From: Candidatus Acidulodesulfobacterium acidiphilum
GTDB lineage: Bacteria > SZUA-79 > Acidulodesulfobacterales > Acidulodesulfobacteraceae
Length of the DNA: 64,000 bases
NCBI GenBank assembly: GCA_008534395.1
Contig: SHMQ01000001.1
Location: 124,001-188,000, forward strand
Reading direction: 5' to 3'
In this document: in pieces, positions 27,356 through 40,232 of the stretch
Layout of the letters: each line of letters starts with the position of its first letter
Numbering within the stretch: the first letter of the stretch is position 1
Program-made: the position numbers and the translations under genes
Notes under the pieces: generated by a model
Database searches by the model: none
What the model was told of the DNA's origin: nothing
The model's input: only the letters and a program-made list of their open reading frames with translations

Positions 27356-27569
27356 TTATGTTTAAAAATATGTTAATTTTATGTTTAATTTTTTCATAAT
27401 AAAAGAATTAAACATTTTTTAAAAAAAAGGCGTCTAAAATAACACATATTTATAAACAAGAAATTACTTATAGTTTTAATTACTTAGTCGTTTTTAAACT
27501 TTTTAAACCATACTATTACTATTAATGTTTTTAAAATTAATTATAATATAATAATAAACGGCCTAAAAT

Positions 27570-31257
<3,688 letters not shown>

Positions 31258-31262
31258 AAATT

Positions 31263-31631
31263 TTAATTTTTGGAAGCTTTAGGTTTTGCCGTAGTTTTTG
31301 ATTTTCTTTGAGTCTTAGTGCTTGAATCCGTTGCATGCGATTTTTTATTTTTAACCGTCGTTCTTTTTTTAACGGTTTTTTTTGTTTTTTGCGTTGTATT
31401 TTCAAGAAGATTAGAACTATTAGCGTTTAATTTGCTTTCAGGTTTTTCGGCGTCATGCTCGTTAATATCGTTAAGAGGATTTATCTGCTCTTTTAAATCG
31501 GACGAAGCTTTTTTGAACTCCCTCAATCCTTTACCTAAAGTTTTTCCGAGTTCCGGAAGTTTAGATGGTCCGAATATGAGCAATGCTATTACCGCTATAA
31601 TGATTAATTCAGGTGCGCCTATTCCAAACAT
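31263..31631 (-). CDS. tatA: twin-arginine translocase subunit TatA
   Basis: Pore-forming subunit of the Tat protein export system. Starting at the ATG at 31631 gives 122 residues: [29 protein letters not shown], the single helix with its FG hinge, followed by the amphipathic helix ending near LKEQI. The C-terminal half is a low-complexity Lys/Ser/Thr-rich tail of about 60 residues. A longer frame from 31688 exists, but its first 19 codons are atypical and AGAGG sits correctly in front of the internal ATG. No tatC is nearby. TatA versus TatB/E cannot be fully separated. Confidence 0.88.
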   Translation of the reverse strand: MFGIGAPELIIIAVIALLIFGPSKLPELGKTLGKGLREFKKASSDLKEQINPLNDINEHDAEKPESKLNANSSNLLENTTQKTKKTVKKRTTVKNKKSHATDSSTKTQRKSKTTAKPKASKN

Positions 31632-31752
31632 AATATTATATACCTCTCTTTCTTTTTTAATTATATAACAGTTAATCGAAATATTCAAATTTATTATTTA
31701 CTTTAATCCTTCAATAGAACAAAAAAACCTCCCGAATATGTTATAATGATTA

Positions 31753-31777
31753 AGAAAAAGGTGAAACACCTTTTTCT
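31753..31777. promoter_or_regulatory. 11-bp hairpin directly before queE
   Basis: AGAAAAAGGTG, a 3-base loop (AAA), and the exact complement end 10 bases before the queE start. The only purine-rich ribosome-binding sequence (AAGGTG) lies inside the stem, so folding could hide it. It may instead be a terminator for upstream transcripts, as the right arm contains a run of five T. It does not fit a recognised preQ1 riboswitch pattern. Confidence 0.5.
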
Positions 31778-31786
31778 AATAATTTT

Positions 31787-32422
31787 ATGTTATACGTAAA
31801 CGATATTTTTTACAGCATTCAGGGCGAATCTTCATATTCGGGATACCCTTGTAAATTTATCAGGCTTGCCGGTTGCAACCTTAAATGCGGTTACTGCGAT
31901 ACGCAAGAAGCGCTGGACACAAAAAATTCTAAACAGTTTGGTATAAACGATATAATAAAATCGGCATGCGGCTCAGGACCTGCCGGTATAAAACTTATTG
32001 AAATTACCGGCGGCGAACCTATGATGCAAAACGAATCGCTTGAACTTATGAACAAACTGATCGAACTAAAATATACGGTTTTATTAGAAACAAACGGAAC
32101 TATAAGCCTGAAAAAAGTACATCATAGCGTTATTAAAATTATAGATGTAAAATGCCCGTCAAGCGGTCATTCAAAAGAATTTTTTTTTGAAAATTTAAAA
32201 TATATAGGTCGAAACGATGAAATAAAATTTGTTATAGGAAGCAAAGACGATTATGATTATGCAAAAAATTTTATAACGGAATACTCTCTTTACTCGCTTA
32301 AGCTGATATTCTCTCCCGTCGAAGGCGCCGTTTCGCACGGCGAAATTGCAGGGAAAATATTAAACGACGGACTTAACGTCCGGCTGGGAGTTCAACTCCA
32401 CAAGATTATAGGATTAAAATAG
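31787..32422 (+). CDS. queE: 7-carboxy-7-deazaguanine synthase
   Basis: Radical SAM enzyme of the queuosine/7-deazaguanine pathway. The cluster motif is C30-x3-C34-x2-C37 in AGCNLKCGYCDTQ, preceded by YSIQGES, a QueE hallmark that contacts substrate. GGEP (residues about 81-84) is the SAM-binding motif. Length 211 is normal. It stands alone, without queC, queD or queF nearby, in the divergent gap to tatA. Product assignment is confident at family level. Confidence 0.9.
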   Translation: MLYVNDIFYSIQGESSYSGYPCKFIRLAGCNLKCGYCDTQEALDTKNSKQFGINDIIKSACGSGPAGIKLIEITGGEPMMQNESLELMNKLIELKYTVLLETNGTISLKKVHHSVIKIIDVKCPSSGHSKEFFFENLKYIGRNDEIKFVIGSKDDYDYAKNFITEYSLYSLKLIFSPVEGAVSHGEIAGKILNDGLNVRLGVQLHKIIGLK

Positions 32423-32500
32423 TCCTAAGATATTATCCTGTCGCCTTTACCGGAGAGCGTCATAATGTTATTAAAAACGAAAATACGGATGCCTGCTAAT

Positions 32501-33139
32501 TTATTTATTATTTAAATTTTCGTAATATCGGCAGTAGTTTTTTAAAAAACATTCGGAACATTTCGGATTTTTTGCCATGCAGTAAGTGCGTCCGTGGTGT
32601 ATCAGCCATCTGTGCATTTTCATCCATAGATTGGAAGGTATTATTTCGGTTAGGTCATTTTCGGTTTTTTCCGGCGTATTGGAATCGGCAAGCCCTATTC
32701 TGTTTGCAACGCGAAAAACATGGGTGTCCACGGGAAAACGTTCTTCGTTAAAATATGTGCCGAGAATAACGTTTGCCGATTTTCGTCCGACTCCCGGCAG
32801 TGAAACTAACGCATCAAAATTTTCCGGAACGCCGTTGTTATATTTTTTGGAGAGAATTTTTGATGTTTCAATGAGGTTTTTTGCTTTATTATGAAACATG
32901 CCGCATGTTTTAATCTCTTCTTCAAATTCTTGCAGATTTTTTTTGGCCAAATCGGAGGGTTTAACGTAAACTTTAAAAAGTTTATCCGTTATTATATTGA
33001 CTCTTTTATCGGTGCACTGTGCGGAAAGAACTACGGCTATTAAAAGCTGAAAGGCATTATTAAAGTTTAAAAAAGGCTTTAACTCGCCGTAGTTCTTTTC
33101 AAAAAGATTTATAACCTTATCGGTATATCGATATTTCAA
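32501..33139 (-). CDS. nth: endonuclease III
   Basis: Base-excision repair glycosylase/AP lyase that removes oxidised pyrimidines. The helix-hairpin-helix LPGVGRKSANV contains catalytic Lys120, and VDTHVFRVANR contains Asp138; both positions coincide with E. coli numbering. The C-terminal 4Fe-4S site is C-x6-C-x2-C-x5-C (CMAKNPKCSECFLKNYC). Length 212 is normal. It starts 18 bp after ndk ends and is the last gene of the leftward ndk-kor cluster. Confidence 0.95.
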   Translation of the reverse strand: MKYRYTDKVINLFEKNYGELKPFLNFNNAFQLLIAVVLSAQCTDKRVNIITDKLFKVYVKPSDLAKKNLQEFEEEIKTCGMFHNKAKNLIETSKILSKKYNNGVPENFDALVSLPGVGRKSANVILGTYFNEERFPVDTHVFRVANRIGLADSNTPEKTENDLTEIIPSNLWMKMHRWLIHHGRTYCMAKNPKCSECFLKNYCRYYENLNNK

Positions 33140-33157
33140 TATTATTAATAATTAATT

Positions 33158-33574
33158 TTATAATATTTCAAAAACGTTAAAAAAATAAGAAATTTCAAAT
33201 TTTGCGGATTCTATAGAATCCGAACCGTGAACGACGTTTCTTTCGATGCTTTCCGCAAACATTTTTCTTATGGTTCCTTCTTTCGCATCTTTAGGGTTTG
33301 TAGCACCCATTATTTCTCTGTTTTTTAATATTGCGTTTTCGCATGATAGCACCATAGGAATAATCGGTCCTTCTGTCATAAAATCTACCAAGCTGGCAAA
33401 AAAAGGCCTTTCTTTATGTATATAATAAAAGCCTTCAGCTTGTTTTTTTGTAAGATGAACTTTTTTCATAGCTTTAATTTCAAAACCGTTTTCTTCAAAT
33501 ACTGAAATAATTTTTCCGCATAAACCCTTTTTTACGCCGTCGGGTTTAATTATAGAAAGCGTTTGCTCAATCAT
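33158..33574 (-). CDS. ndk: nucleoside diphosphate kinase
   Basis: Transfers the gamma phosphate from ATP to other nucleoside diphosphates through a phosphohistidine. His116 lies in [12 protein letters not shown], the catalytic signature; KPDGVKKG near the N terminus is the other conserved block. Length 138 is standard. It follows the korC subunit by 32 bp and the succinyl-CoA synthetase operon, where it may balance GTP/ATP made by that enzyme. Confidence 0.95.
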   Translation of the reverse strand: MIEQTLSIIKPDGVKKGLCGKIISVFEENGFEIKAMKKVHLTKKQAEGFYYIHKERPFFASLVDFMTEGPIIPMVLSCENAILKNREIMGATNPKDAKEGTIRKMFAESIERNVVHGSDSIESAKFEISYFFNVFEIL

Positions 33575-33606
33575 TAATGCTCCTTTAATGTTTTAATTTA
33601 AATATT

Positions 33607-34158
33607 TTAACTTTTCTTAACTTCTTTTGCCAGCCTGAAACCAATTTCTAATGCTTTTTTGTTATAATCTTCAAATCCTTTAGGCACTCTTTTCATTAAA
33701 GCTTTTTCAATGGAATCGTGAGATACTATTCCCGATATTTCGACTAAAACTCCAAGGGATATAATATTTAATCCTAAAAGTTTTCCGAGTTCTTCTCTGG
33801 CAGACTTAACCATGTCTAGCACATATAGTTTGCCTTTTGCATTAGAAAAATCCGTTACGAGTTCTTTATCGACTATAACTATACCGTCGTCTTTTACGTC
33901 GTTTATATACTTATTAAAAGCTTCCTGAGTTAACGATACCATATAATTAACTTTCGTAGCCTTAGGATATTCTATGGGGGCGTCGGATATGATAACTTCC
34001 GATTTACTAGAGCCCCCCCTTGCTTCAGGTCCGTAAGACTGTGTTTGAACAGCATTTTTATTTTCGTAAATTGCAGCTGCTTCCGCCAAAATAATACCCG
34101 CTAATATCAAACCCTGTCCACCGGAGCCGGAAAACCTGAATTCTATTCTGTCGCTCAT
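33607..34158 (-). CDS. korC: 2-oxoacid:ferredoxin oxidoreductase gamma subunit
   Basis: Gamma subunit of a four-subunit 2-oxoglutarate (or related 2-oxoacid):ferredoxin oxidoreductase. The 183-residue protein has the typical FSGSGGQGLILAGIILAEAA start and the QSYGPEARGGSSKSEVIIS block. It lies directly after korB in the order D-A-B-C. Substrate is inferred from neighbouring sucCD and fumarase genes, which favour 2-oxoglutarate. The enzyme runs either as the TCA oxidation step or as carboxylation of succinyl-CoA. Confidence 0.92.
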   Translation of the reverse strand: MSDRIEFRFSGSGGQGLILAGIILAEAAAIYENKNAVQTQSYGPEARGGSSKSEVIISDAPIEYPKATKVNYMVSLTQEAFNKYINDVKDDGIVIVDKELVTDFSNAKGKLYVLDMVKSAREELGKLLGLNIISLGVLVEISGIVSHDSIEKALMKRVPKGFEDYNKKALEIGFRLAKEVKKS

Positions 34159-34181
34159 ATTTATAACCTCTTTTATAATTA

Positions 34182-35009
34182 TTATTTTGTTTTTAATAAT
34201 TCTAATTTTTTATGATATTCGCTGCAAAATTCAGGGTTGTCTTTTGTTTCAAACAATACTCCCGTTTTAAATCTTCCTGTAAGTTCTTCCGGAGACATAT
34301 TTTCGGCGGAACGCGCAGGAATCGCTTTTTCTTTTTGATATTTAATCATTTCCACCGGAGATTTCATCTTATTTCTTCTTCCGTATGAAATATGACAGTT
34401 TGTTATTACGTCTAACACAGAAAAACCAGTATGGGTTAATGCGTCGACCATAAATTTTTCGAGCTGAACTGCATGATAAGAAGTCGATCTGCCTACCCAA
34501 GTCGCTCCTGCGGCTTGAGCTAAATTACAAACGTCGAAAGGAGGCTCGATACTTCCGAAAGGCGTCGTAGTAGCAAAACTGTCAAGAGGCTGAGTCGGAG
34601 AATACTGTCCGCCCGTCATTCCGTATGTATAGTTGTTAAAAACAATCAAGGTCATATCTATATTTCTTCTTGCGGCATGAATAAAATGGTTTCCTCCTAT
34701 AGCTAGAGCATCTCCGTCGCCCGAAATAGTGATAACTTTAAGTTTCGGTTTATACATCTTAATGCCTATTGCAAAAGTAAGTGCCCTGCCGTGAGTAGTA
34801 TGAATAGTATTAAAATCGACGTAGCCGGGAAGCCTCGATGCGCATCCTATACCGGAAGTTATAACGACTTCGTCTTTGGAATAACCGCATTTATGTATCG
34901 CCCTTAAAAGAGCTTTTAAAATAATTCCGTCTCCGCATCCCGGACACCATATATGCGGCAAAGTATTTTTTCGCAGATAATAATCATAATTAAATTTTGT
35001 TTTTATCAT
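34182..35009 (-). CDS. korB: 2-oxoacid:ferredoxin oxidoreductase beta subunit
   Basis: Thiamin diphosphate-binding subunit. HIWCPGCGDGIILKALLRAI opens the family signature, and GDGDALAIGGNHFIHAARRN is the ThDP/Mg-binding block, followed by NYTYGMTGGQYSPTQP. The remaining cluster cysteines include Cys52 and Cys199 region residues. At 275 residues it matches KorB. It sits 23 bp upstream of korC and 26 bp after korA. Confident at the family level; exact substrate is inference. Confidence 0.93.
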   Translation of the reverse strand: MIKTKFNYDYYLRKNTLPHIWCPGCGDGIILKALLRAIHKCGYSKDEVVITSGIGCASRLPGYVDFNTIHTTHGRALTFAIGIKMYKPKLKVITISGDGDALAIGGNHFIHAARRNIDMTLIVFNNYTYGMTGGQYSPTQPLDSFATTTPFGSIEPPFDVCNLAQAAGATWVGRSTSYHAVQLEKFMVDALTHTGFSVLDVITNCHISYGRRNKMKSPVEMIKYQKEKAIPARSAENMSPEELTGRFKTGVLFETKDNPEFCSEYHKKLELLKTK

Positions 35010-35035
35010 TTTTAAATCTCCCTGATTTAAAATTA

Positions 35036-36172
35036 TTAATTTTCGGATACCTCTTTAATTTTGGCAAATATCTGATCCGGAGTAATAGGTTCTCCGTTTG
35101 TTACATGCAACCCGTAAACTTTGCTTCCGCATGCGGCTCTTTGAACTTCTAATATTATCTGTCCCATATTCATTTCTACGACCAATACTTTTTTAATTTT
35201 TTTAGAAAGATTAGAAATCTGCTCTTCAGGGAAAGGCCAAATGGTAATAGGCCTGAACATTCCGACTTTTATGCCTGCCGCTCTTGCCATAGAAATTGCC
35301 TGTCTGACCGACCTTGAAGTGGAGCCGTAAGCTACTACAAGAATATCTGCGTCGCCGGTCATGAATTCTTCAAATTTTTCTATATCTTTAATGTTTTTAT
35401 AAATTTTATCTATAAGCCAGTTTTCGGCATTTTGAATAACATCGGTTTTTTGAGACGGGAAACCTGTTTCTCCGTGGATAAGTCCGGTAACATGATAACG
35501 ATAGCCTTCTCCCATAGGAGCAAGAGGAGTTACTTTGCCTGAAGTATAATTATAAGGATTATACTTTTCTGGCGGGACATCTGGTAATTTAAGGTCGATA
35601 ATTTCAACTTCGCTTTTGTCCGGAATTACTACTTTTTCCCTCATATGTCCGATTATTTCGTCTGTTAACAGAAGTACCGGCGTTCTGTATTTAACTGCTA
35701 AATTGAATGCGCGAATAGTTTCATAAAGAGATTCGTTTACGCTAGAAGGAGTAATGGCAATTATTGCGTGGTCGCCGTGGGTTCCCCATTTAGCCTGCAT
35801 TATGTCGCTCTGAGACGGAAGCGTCGGCAGTCCCGTCGAAGGCCCTCCCCTCATAACGTTAACAATAACGCAAGGTATTTCGCACATAGAAGCATAGCCG
35901 ATGTTTTCCTGTTTAAGAGACATACCTGGTCCGGATGTTGCCGTAATAGCTTTTGCGCCTCCGAGAGCTGCTCCTAAAACCGCTCCCAAAGCAGCGATTT
36001 CGTCTTCCATCTGAAGAAAGACTTTTCCAATTTTTGGCAGTTTGCTTGATAAAAATTCCGCTACTTCCGAAGAAGGAGTAATAGGGTATCCCGCAAAAAA
36101 ATCACATCCGGCAATGATTGCGCCTTCCGCAACCGCTTCGTTTCCCTGCATTAATTTTATATTCTTGCTCAT
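35036..36172 (-). CDS. korA: 2-oxoacid:ferredoxin oxidoreductase alpha subunit
   Basis: Pyrimidine-binding alpha subunit, 378 residues. The N terminus has QGNEAVAEGAIIAGCDFFAGYPITPSSEVAEFLS, the standard PITPSSE motif, and TSGPGMSLKQENIGYASMCEIP is another conserved block. It is encoded directly after the ferredoxin-like delta subunit and before korB with short gaps. The C-terminal half has the domain III-type VVAYGSTSRSVRQAI. Electrons go to ferredoxin, which may then drive the Ehr complex or other ferredoxin-linked reactions in the cell (inference). Confidence 0.94.
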   Translation of the reverse strand: MSKNIKLMQGNEAVAEGAIIAGCDFFAGYPITPSSEVAEFLSSKLPKIGKVFLQMEDEIAALGAVLGAALGGAKAITATSGPGMSLKQENIGYASMCEIPCVIVNVMRGGPSTGLPTLPSQSDIMQAKWGTHGDHAIIAITPSSVNESLYETIRAFNLAVKYRTPVLLLTDEIIGHMREKVVIPDKSEVEIIDLKLPDVPPEKYNPYNYTSGKVTPLAPMGEGYRYHVTGLIHGETGFPSQKTDVIQNAENWLIDKIYKNIKDIEKFEEFMTGDADILVVAYGSTSRSVRQAISMARAAGIKVGMFRPITIWPFPEEQISNLSKKIKKVLVVEMNMGQIILEVQRAACGSKVYGLHVTNGEPITPDQIFAKIKEVSEN

Positions 36173-36203
36173 AATTTTATTTCCCTCCGTTGTTAACTAT
36201 GTT

Positions 36204-36539
36204 TTATTCTACGCTAATAGAAAAATCGGGACATAAGTATTCGCAAATATTGCATTTTGTGCACTTTGAAATATCTGCTACTTCGGCCACTTCTTTATTC
36301 ATGACGAGGACGCCTTCCGGGCAGAACGCTACGCATATTTCGCATCCTTTGCAGTAATTAACGATTATGTCGATTTTTACGTCTTCTTTTTTTCCTTTCC
36401 CCGAAACCTCCTTTATAGTAAGATTATTTTTTGTTTTGACTTCGGTTTCTATGCCTTCGCATACAACATAGTTAGCAGGACTTAACGCCGCCGTATTATT
36501 TTCGGTTTTATTCGTTTTAATATTTTCTTTTCCGTGCAC
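36204..36539 (-). CDS. korD: ferredoxin-like delta subunit of the 2-oxoacid oxidoreductase
   Basis: The 111-residue protein carries two 4Fe-4S motifs in its C-terminal half: CKGCEICVAFCP and CTKCNICEYLCP, both C-x2-C-x2-C-x3-C-P. The first 45 residues are charged and likely disordered. It precedes korA in the D-A-B-C order usual for KorDABC. It passes electrons from the ThDP site to free ferredoxin. Confidence 0.9.
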   Translation of the reverse strand: MHGKENIKTNKTENNTAALSPANYVVCEGIETEVKTKNNLTIKEVSGKGKKEDVKIDIIVNYCKGCEICVAFCPEGVLVMNKEVAEVADISKCTKCNICEYLCPDFSISVE

Positions 36540-36576
36540 TTTAACCTCCTATAAAAAAGTTAATAAAATAATAAAA

Positions 36577-37452
36577 TTAAATATTTAAAGCTTTTTTTAC
36601 GGTTTCAGCTATAACGGAAGGATTATCGGCAATATAAATTCCGTTTTTTTCCATAGTTTTAAGTTTATCCGACGCAGTTCCTTTCCCCCCTGAAATTATT
36701 GCGCCTGCATGTCCCATTCTTTTGCCTGCCGGAGCAGTTTTACCCGCAATAAATCCAATTACGGGTTTTTTCATATGGTTTTTAACGTATTCCGAAGCTT
36801 CTTCTTCCGCCGTTCCGCCTATTTCTCCAATCATAACCACGGCATCGGTTTCAGGATCCTGTTCAAACATTTTTAAGAAAGATATAAAAGGAGAACCGAT
36901 TATAGGGTCGCCCCCGATTCCTACGCATGTAGTTTCGCCGAATCCTGCTTTGGTAAGCTGATTAACGGCTTCATAAGTAAGGGTGCCGCTTCGCGACAAT
37001 ACTCCTACCCTGCCTTTTTTGTGAATAAAACCCGGCATTATTCCAATTTTACATTCATCCGCCGTTATAATGCCGGGGCAGTTTGGTCCAATCATCAGCG
37101 ATTTTGAGCAGTTAAGCGCCGCTTTTACGTTAAGCATATCTATAACGGGTATTCCTTCGGTAATACAAACTATTAAAGGAATTTCGGCTTCTATAGCTTC
37201 TATGACTCCGGCCGCCGCGAAACCTGCAGGAACGAATACCATAGTCGCGTCGATTTTATGCTCTTTTTTAGCTTCTTTTATAGTATTGTAAACGGGAACT
37301 GAATCGTTAAATAAAGTTTTGCCTTTAAAGGGAGTTACCCCCGCCGCGACTTTGGTTCCGTATTCTATACATTTTTGCGCATGGAACGAACCTTCCTTGC
37401 CGGTTATACCCTGTACTAAAACATTCGTGTTTTTATTTACGAGAATACTCAT
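36577..37452 (-). CDS. sucD: succinyl-CoA synthetase alpha subunit
   Basis: CoA-binding, phosphorylated subunit of ADP- or GDP-forming succinyl-CoA synthetase. The N-terminal VQGITGKEGSFHAQKC is the CoA-binding Rossmann block; GPNCPGI and the phosphohistidine His248 in KRMGHAGAII are present. Length 291 is normal. It follows sucC and precedes korD by 37 bp. Its role is to link 2-oxoglutarate/succinyl-CoA conversion to ATP (or GTP). Confidence 0.95.
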   Translation of the reverse strand: MSILVNKNTNVLVQGITGKEGSFHAQKCIEYGTKVAAGVTPFKGKTLFNDSVPVYNTIKEAKKEHKIDATMVFVPAGFAAAGVIEAIEAEIPLIVCITEGIPVIDMLNVKAALNCSKSLMIGPNCPGIITADECKIGIMPGFIHKKGRVGVLSRSGTLTYEAVNQLTKAGFGETTCVGIGGDPIIGSPFISFLKMFEQDPETDAVVMIGEIGGTAEEEASEYVKNHMKKPVIGFIAGKTAPAGKRMGHAGAIISGGKGTASDKLKTMEKNGIYIADNPSVIAETVKKALNI

Positions 37453-37497
37453 AAAATTTAATCCTTTAATAAATTATTATTTAAAATAAAAACGTTA

Positions 37498-38661
37498 TCA
37501 ACCGTTAACTATTTTTGAAATCTTTTTTGCTCCGTCGGCAAGACTTTCAGCCGATACGAAATTCATGCCGGAATTTTCGATAATTTTTGCCGCCTCATCT
37601 GCGTTAGTCCCTTCAAGCCTTACGACGACCGGAAGTTTTAAGCCTATATTTTTAGCCGCCGATACGACGCCTTCGGCTACCATATCGCATTTTACTATGC
37701 CGCCGAAAATATTTATAAATATTCCTTTTACGTTTTTATCGGATAGAAGAATATTGAAAGCAGTTTCAACCCTTTTTGCGTCTGCGGTGCCGCCGACGTC
37801 TAAAAAATTTGCAGGAGCCGCCCCAAATTCTTTAATAGTATCCATCGTAGCCATGGCCAAACCCGCCCCGTTTACCATGCATCCCACGTTTCCGTCCAAC
37901 TTGATATAATTTAGCCCTACGCTTTTTGCTTTCACTTCCAGCGGCTCTTCTTCGTCTTCGTCTATTAGATCTTTAAAATAAGGATGCCTGAAGTCTGCAT
38001 TGTCATCCAATATTATTTTAGCGTCAAGCGGAATAAATTCGTCCGAGCCGGTTAAAATAAGCGGATTAATTTCAAGCATAGAGATATCTTCCGCTATAAA
38101 TGCCCCGTATAAAAGATTAATAAGTTTGGAAAACCCGCCGAATAAATTTTTATCTATACCTAAAAATAAAGACATTTCAAGAATATGGTAAGATTTTAAA
38201 CCATACAGCGGATTAACCGAAACCGTCAGTATTTTTTCCGGATGATTTTTAGAAACTTCTTCTATTTCCATTCCGCCTTCGGCGCTCAGAACAAATGCTA
38301 TTGCCGCATTTTTTCTGTCGACGGTAAGCGATAAATAAAATTCTTTTATAATTGCGGCACCTTCTTCGACCAAAACTTTTTTGACTAATTTGCCTTCTTT
38401 GCCGGTTTGGGCCGTTACAAGATTCATCCCTATCATTTTTTCGGATATAGATTTTGCTTCGTCGGCGGATTTTGCTATCTTAACCCCGCCGCCTTTTCCC
38501 CTGCCGCCGGCATGAACCTGAGCTTTTACGACGGCTACCGAAGACGATAAAGTTTTATATGCGCTGTAAACTTCATCAGGTTTAAAGCATAAAATAGATT
38601 TAAGGGTTTTAATTCCATGCTTGTTTAATAATTCTTTTGCCTGATATTCATGAATATCCAT
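37498..38661 (-). CDS. sucC: succinyl-CoA synthetase beta subunit
   Basis: ATP-grasp subunit, 387 residues, starting MDIHEYQAKELLNKHGI. KAQVHAGGRGKGGGVK is the nucleotide-binding glycine loop, and FINIFGGIVKCDMVAEGVV is the C-terminal succinate/phosphate site. It is the first of the sucC-sucD pair, 45 bp before sucD, and follows the fumarase beta subunit gene by 42 bp. Nucleotide specificity cannot be told reliably. Confidence 0.95.
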   Translation of the reverse strand: MDIHEYQAKELLNKHGIKTLKSILCFKPDEVYSAYKTLSSSVAVVKAQVHAGGRGKGGGVKIAKSADEAKSISEKMIGMNLVTAQTGKEGKLVKKVLVEEGAAIIKEFYLSLTVDRKNAAIAFVLSAEGGMEIEEVSKNHPEKILTVSVNPLYGLKSYHILEMSLFLGIDKNLFGGFSKLINLLYGAFIAEDISMLEINPLILTGSDEFIPLDAKIILDDNADFRHPYFKDLIDEDEEEPLEVKAKSVGLNYIKLDGNVGCMVNGAGLAMATMDTIKEFGAAPANFLDVGGTADAKRVETAFNILLSDKNVKGIFINIFGGIVKCDMVAEGVVSAAKNIGLKLPVVVRLEGTNADEAAKIIENSGMNFVSAESLADGAKKISKIVNG

Positions 38662-38703
38662 AGTTATAGTTCCCGTATAGTTAAATTTGAATTATTGTTT
38701 TTA

Positions 38704-39264
38704 TTAACGATATTTATCTTTATACTTCTCCCTGCCTTCTTCGTAAAGGTCTCCGCCGTAAACGTCGTTTACCACGATTGCCGGAAAATCGACGACGGTC
38801 AGCTTTCTAACTGCTTCCGACAGCAGGTCTTCATATGCTATAACTTTACTTGACGTTATCGTTTTCGATATTAAAGCTCCTGCGCCTCCGATTGCCCCAA
38901 AATAAACCGCTTTATATTTTTTTATCGCTTCTTTTACTTCGGCAGACCTTTTGCCTTTGCCTATCATCCCTTTTAAGCCGTGTTCTAATAGAAGCGGAGC
39001 ATACTTATCCATTCTGTAGCTGGTGGTCGGTCCTGCAGAGCCGATAACTTCCCCCGGTTTTTCAGGAGTCGGACCAACGTAGTAAATTATCTGACCTTTA
39101 AGTTCAAAAGGAAGGGGTTTATTTTCTTCGATAAGTTTGACTAACCTGGAATGAGCCGCATCTCTCGCCGTATAGATAGTTCCGTTGATAAGAACCTCAT
39201 CGCCGGTTTTTAACTTCGATATAATTTCGTCGTCTAAAGGGGCAGTTATTTTTATTAGGCTCAT
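38704..39264 (-). CDS. fumarate hydratase class I, beta (C-terminal) subunit
   Basis: C-terminal half of the 4Fe-4S class I fumarase in two-gene form (as in archaea, anaerobes and the tartrate dehydratase beta subunit). GSAGPTTSYRMD and GMIGKGKRS are conserved catalytic-domain blocks, with GAIGGAGALISKTI later. At 186 residues it matches the beta subunit. The alpha subunit gene lies 43 bp upstream. L-tartrate dehydratase is the alternative call, but the neighbouring sucCD and kor genes favour fumarate/malate. Confidence 0.88.
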   Translation of the reverse strand: MSLIKITAPLDDEIISKLKTGDEVLINGTIYTARDAAHSRLVKLIEENKPLPFELKGQIIYYVGPTPEKPGEVIGSAGPTTSYRMDKYAPLLLEHGLKGMIGKGKRSAEVKEAIKKYKAVYFGAIGGAGALISKTITSSKVIAYEDLLSEAVRKLTVVDFPAIVVNDVYGGDLYEEGREKYKDKYR

Positions 39265-39307
39265 TTTTTTAAATTTATTATAATTAATTAATAGTTTAAT
39301 AATATAA

Positions 39308-40147
39308 CTATAAAATAATTTCCGAATGTCTGTGGGAATGACATTCGACGTTAAGCGCTACCGGCATGCTGGCAATGTGGCAAGGTTCTTTTGTTATATG
39401 AACCCCTAAAACGGTGCAAACTCCGCCGAATCCCATAGGTCCCGTTCCGATATTATTAATTTTTTCAAATATAATTTTTTCCATTTCCGCCAATTCCGGA
39501 TCGGCATTAGGCTCGTTTAATTTTCTAAAAAGCGACTTTTTTGCAAGAATAGCCGACCTTTCAAAATTTCCTCCTATGCCGATTCCGACTATATTAGGAG
39601 GACATGGATTAGGTCCGGCCGAACGCATTGTTTCGACCGCAAAGTCGATTATTCCGTCTTTTCCGTCGGAAGGGCGCATCATTTTAAGGGCGCTCATGTT
39701 TTCGCTGCCGCCGCCTTTTGCGGCATACATTATTTTAATTTTTTCGCCGTCCGTAAATTCGTAATGAATTATCGCGGGGGTGTTATCGCCGATGTTTTTT
39801 CTGGAAAGCGGATCGCATGTCGATTTTCTCAAAAATCCTTCCGAATAGCCCAATCTTGTGCCTTCATTTATTGCATTAGTGATGTTTTTGTCTTCAACTG
39901 CAACTTCTTTACCTATTTCGACGAAAAAAACAGCAAGACCCGTATCCTGGCATAAAGGTTTAGATTCGTTTTTTGCAATCTCGGCATTTAATAAAATTTT
40001 GTTCAAAACCGTTTTACCCTGTTCGGATATTTCTTGTCCAAAGGCAGTTTTAAGTCCGTTATACGTATCGTCGGGCAAGTTGACGCTGGAGTGAATTATT
40101 AAATTTTTAACGGCGTTTGAAATTTCTTCGGATTTTATAATCCTCAT
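39308..40147 (-). CDS. fumarate hydratase class I, alpha (N-terminal) subunit
   Basis: Binds the oxygen-sensitive 4Fe-4S cluster that dehydrates malate to fumarate. Cluster ligands are expected at Cys in KPLCQDTG, in GPNCPPNIVGIGIGG and in GFGGVCTVLG, all visible. KGGGSENMSALKMM is another conserved block. The 279-residue length fits the two-subunit form. It is the first gene of the fum-suc-kor-ndk-nth run. Together the operon converts malate/fumarate and succinate/2-oxoglutarate in either direction, as in the reductive or partial TCA cycle. Confidence 0.9.
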   Translation of the reverse strand: MRIIKSEEISNAVKNLIIHSSVNLPDDTYNGLKTAFGQEISEQGKTVLNKILLNAEIAKNESKPLCQDTGLAVFFVEIGKEVAVEDKNITNAINEGTRLGYSEGFLRKSTCDPLSRKNIGDNTPAIIHYEFTDGEKIKIMYAAKGGGSENMSALKMMRPSDGKDGIIDFAVETMRSAGPNPCPPNIVGIGIGGNFERSAILAKKSLFRKLNEPNADPELAEMEKIIFEKINNIGTGPMGFGGVCTVLGVHITKEPCHIASMPVALNVECHSHRHSEIIL

Positions 40148-40232
40148 AGTCGATATAATTTATAATTATTTTTTTTGGTTATAAATATTTTACATTTTTT
40201 TAAAATTAATTCAAGTAAAAAATAAACCGTTA

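Noticed and set aside
31753-31790. preQ1 riboswitch upstream of queE
   Set aside because: There is a simple hairpin but no pseudoknot pattern or conserved preQ1 aptamer bases.
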